DNA from: Candidatus Dadabacteria bacterium
GTDB lineage: Bacteria > Bdellovibrionota_C > UBA2361 > J046
Assembly: GCA_003696425.1 (NCBI GenBank)
Contig: RFHI01000237.1
Location: forward strand, 1-41,686
DNA: 41,686 nt
Direction: 5' to 3'
The notes beneath the pieces are model-generated. The model made no database searches, had not been told where the DNA came from, and saw only the letters and a program-made list of their open reading frames with translations. This document shows positions 39,189 through 41,686 of the stretch, piece after piece (positions within the stretch are counted from its first letter, which is position 1; every line of letters begins with the position of its first letter). Both the position numbers and the translations under genes were made by a program.

Positions 39189-40562
39189 ATGAGTCCAAAA
39201 TCAGAAATCACAACCCCTCAAAGAGATCCGCTTCCAGTTCCATTAAACGGAATTAGCGAGACTTCACTGCCTCATTTATCGGTAGCTGAGTATGAAATCA
39301 GGCCCGAACTTAATATTCTCAGTTACGAGAGAGAAGATGGCAGCGGAAAGTGGCTCGTAGAAATTGATGGTCTTCGATTGACATTATTAATAGCTGAAGA
39401 TCCTCTAAGAGCAGGAAGTTTGTACAGAGCGTTAAACGTTAATGCTCTGGATATAGAAGATCGGGCGCGACTTGATTATGCCCTGGAGCGCGAACCACAA
39501 ACAGTAAATAAGATTATAAGTGATTTAATAGAAGATTACCTGGAAGAGGATGGTTCGTCGCATAGTAGTATAGTACATGCTGCCAATCTCTCTGAGTGGT
39601 TTGATGGAATAGTGGAAGCAGATCGAAGTACTGCCCGTGCCCTTTCAAGGCTTATGACCGAAGCTGTTGTAATAGCGGACAGGATAGACACTCTCGATCC
39701 CGGACACCATATGGGTCATAAAAGACGGCGTGAAACTGAAACGTCCGCGCAGGGGTTTGTTGATTATATTAGAGGACTAAATGTTTCAGCTGAGGATATT
39801 CTGCTTGCCAGAGCCGCTTATTATACCAGGGCTATAGCTGAGCAGGCCCGTGTGCTTGAAACTCTCTGCGGTATAAGGCGGGATTGTCTTCCAGGTGAGC
39901 GTGAACTGGATCTGCTTAAAAAGAGCGAAGCACTAAATGATCTTAATGCCGGGCAGGTGCATACGTTAAAGCTGCTGGTAGGTGCTGAAAACCTGAATAA
40001 TAATAGCGAAAATTACATTCGACATTCGACATTAACAAGAGCACTTGACGACTTTGTTACATTGCAGAGACTTAACAGTCTTCATTATGTTCAACCGGAA
40101 GGAGTATTACGCGAACTTCAGATTCAGTTTGGTGACAAACTTCCCCGTGAAATTTTTTCTGATCCACAATTAAGACGGGAAGCATTATCAATAATCAGAG
40201 AACAACTAAATGATAGTAAATTACCATTAACTTCGGATGAGGTCACTCCTGAGCTTAAACCACTTGTTTCCTTATTGATAGGTGGTGTTACTGCAGAGGA
40301 GCTTGAAGCGTATCGCAGACATCCTGACACAGAAACTTTGCGACCCAGAAACTATGCTTCGTTTCTGGCTTCACAAATTATCGGGCTCGTTAAGGTTCAG
40401 TTGGTTACTGCTTTTCAGGATTCCGACATGGTAGCTGGCGTTCCAGCGCGTTTAAAGTTTATTGGGACGCGGCCACTTATATCTGTATCAGCATGTGAGA
40501 AGCTGAAAGATATTGTCGAGGGACATTTTAAGAGCGTTCGGGAATTGCTAACAGATTCTTAG
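39189..40562 (+). CDS. Hypothetical protein, unknown family
   Basis: 457-aa ORF, no signal peptide, no motif recognised. Converges on and overlaps the next gene by 35 bp. Confidence 0.6.
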   Translation: MSPKSEITTPQRDPLPVPLNGISETSLPHLSVAEYEIRPELNILSYEREDGSGKWLVEIDGLRLTLLIAEDPLRAGSLYRALNVNALDIEDRARLDYALEREPQTVNKIISDLIEDYLEEDGSSHSSIVHAANLSEWFDGIVEADRSTARALSRLMTEAVVIADRIDTLDPGHHMGHKRRRETETSAQGFVDYIRGLNVSAEDILLARAAYYTRAIAEQARVLETLCGIRRDCLPGERELDLLKKSEALNDLNAGQVHTLKLLVGAENLNNNSENYIRHSTLTRALDDFVTLQRLNSLHYVQPEGVLRELQIQFGDKLPREIFSDPQLRREALSIIREQLNDSKLPLTSDEVTPELKPLVSLLIGGVTAEELEAYRRHPDTETLRPRNYASFLASQIIGLVKVQLVTAFQDSDMVAGVPARLKFIGTRPLISVSACEKLKDIVEGHFKSVRELLTDS

Positions 40563-41649
40563 CCTGCATTTTTCTTAAGTAATGCGGGTTAAGCTCGATA
40601 CTGAGCCCATCTGCTTTCAGCTGTTGAAGGTTTGTTGGGCTAAAACGTGCATTGCTTACTGAGTAAAAATACACGGCCAGAAGATAGGCATCTGGTTGCT
40701 CTTTAAAGATTTTTCTCAAATTTTTTATTTCTGCTTTAAAAGATGGCAGGTGCTCAAGATTTTTTACGCCTGTACTTAAATCATAAATCCAGGCGTTTAA
40801 ACCTTTACTAAAGTAGATTTGTGGCCCTTGCCATATGACACCGTTTATCAGAGAAGAATCAAGTTTGATCAAAGGAAGAGTACTCAGTTTATCCTGATTT
40901 GCTGTTACCAGAAATACCCCTGAAAGCGGGAAAACATCCGTCAGTTGAACAGGCTCTTTACCATTAACCAGTGCTTTGAGCGGGATTTTTCTTACATAAT
41001 TTCCAATCGCACGGTATTCGCGAAAGAACTTCTGCTTTGAATTGAGGCGTTTTTCAAGAAATTTACCGTTGGTTGTCAGCAAATACGCTTTTTTAAAGTA
41101 AAAGCGGCGCTCTCCCGGATAAAGATCAACAGTTACAATCCAGTCCTGCTGTGGTTGTAAAACAGCATCAGTTTCAATGCGGTTGTTATAAAGAGTGCTG
41201 TAAACATCATTAAACCTGGGGAGCCTGTTCTCTTGAGCCTGCTTAATCCAGTAATCTATTCCGGCAATCTCACCCTTGTCTTTTAATACGCCGAGTTCAT
41301 CGGCATCGAACAGATGCCAGCTGTTGTTGTAGAAAATTTCACTGACAACGTGGCCCGTAAGCCACCAGGTGCGTGCTTTAAGGCCAAGCTCACGTGCAGC
41401 ATAAGCAATGGCGGTGGCAGCATCATCACAGTAGCCGCTTCCAAATGTAGAGAGATAACGGGCAGTGTGATGAAACTGGAAGCTGTCATATAGAGGAGTT
41501 GAATGATGGTGGTGTTTTTTAATAAAGCTATAAAGTTGATAGGCTCTTTCTTTTTCAGGGAGATTTTTTAATGCAAGCAGTTCCTTTTTAAGCGTGCTAG
41601 AGTCATAAAATATTTCAGGAGATTTTATTGAGAGTTTTTTCGTGGTCAT
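40528..41649 (-). CDS. Transglutaminase-like (papain-fold) domain protein
   Basis: Cys-His-Asp arrangement 'FGSGYCDDAATAIAYAARELGLKARTWWLTGHVVSEIFYNNSWHLFDAD'. Confidence 0.7.
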   Translation of the reverse strand: MTTKKLSIKSPEIFYDSSTLKKELLALKNLPEKERAYQLYSFIKKHHHHSTPLYDSFQFHHTARYLSTFGSGYCDDAATAIAYAARELGLKARTWWLTGHVVSEIFYNNSWHLFDADELGVLKDKGEIAGIDYWIKQAQENRLPRFNDVYSTLYNNRIETDAVLQPQQDWIVTVDLYPGERRFYFKKAYLLTTNGKFLEKRLNSKQKFFREYRAIGNYVRKIPLKALVNGKEPVQLTDVFPLSGVFLVTANQDKLSTLPLIKLDSSLINGVIWQGPQIYFSKGLNAWIYDLSTGVKNLEHLPSFKAEIKNLRKIFKEQPDAYLLAVYFYSVSNARFSPTNLQQLKADGLSIELNPHYLRKMQAKNLLAIPERS

Positions 41650-41686
41650 GTTAGTGATACTAAAAAGGTAACGCTTGCGTCTTAGA

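Overview
This 41.7-kb bacterial window is gene-dense and looks chromosomal. I found no rRNA, tRNA, CRISPR array or transposase. Recognisable blocks: (i) a TPP-riboswitch-led thiamine operon, thiS-thiC-thiE-like-thiD-thiE-thiG-thiH (3.5-9.7 kb); (ii) an aerobic ribonucleotide reductase pair, nrdA-nrdB, behind two NrdR boxes 31 bp apart, where NrdB has Phe at the radical-Tyr position (Chlamydia-type class Ic signature); (iii) SURF1 and a tandem pair of KASIII/FabH-like genes, one with an intact Cys-His-Asn triad and one with all three residues replaced; (iv) an O-antigen-ligase-like protein; (v) a tyrosine/homogentisate catabolic operon, hmgA-hpd-fah; (vi) an HPt plus response-regulator pair; (vii) cobalamin-dependent metH followed by a GT87/DUF2029-like membrane gene split by an in-frame TAG; (viii) a compact cassette at 34.8-37.6 kb that is my main candidate for an undescribed system. 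The cassette has a near-consensus sigma-54 (-24/-12) promoter directly upstream of a 55-aa charged peptide with a DLxPKxDVxGG motif, a 3' UTR of three consecutive perfect hairpins ending in a strong terminator, a PpiC/parvulin-related protein resembling putative peptide-maturation proteins, and a short stand-alone sigma-54 activator. Several long ORFs (22937-23722, 37614-38906, 39189-40562) have no family I recognise. Family calls come from reading the translations by eye; no searches were run.
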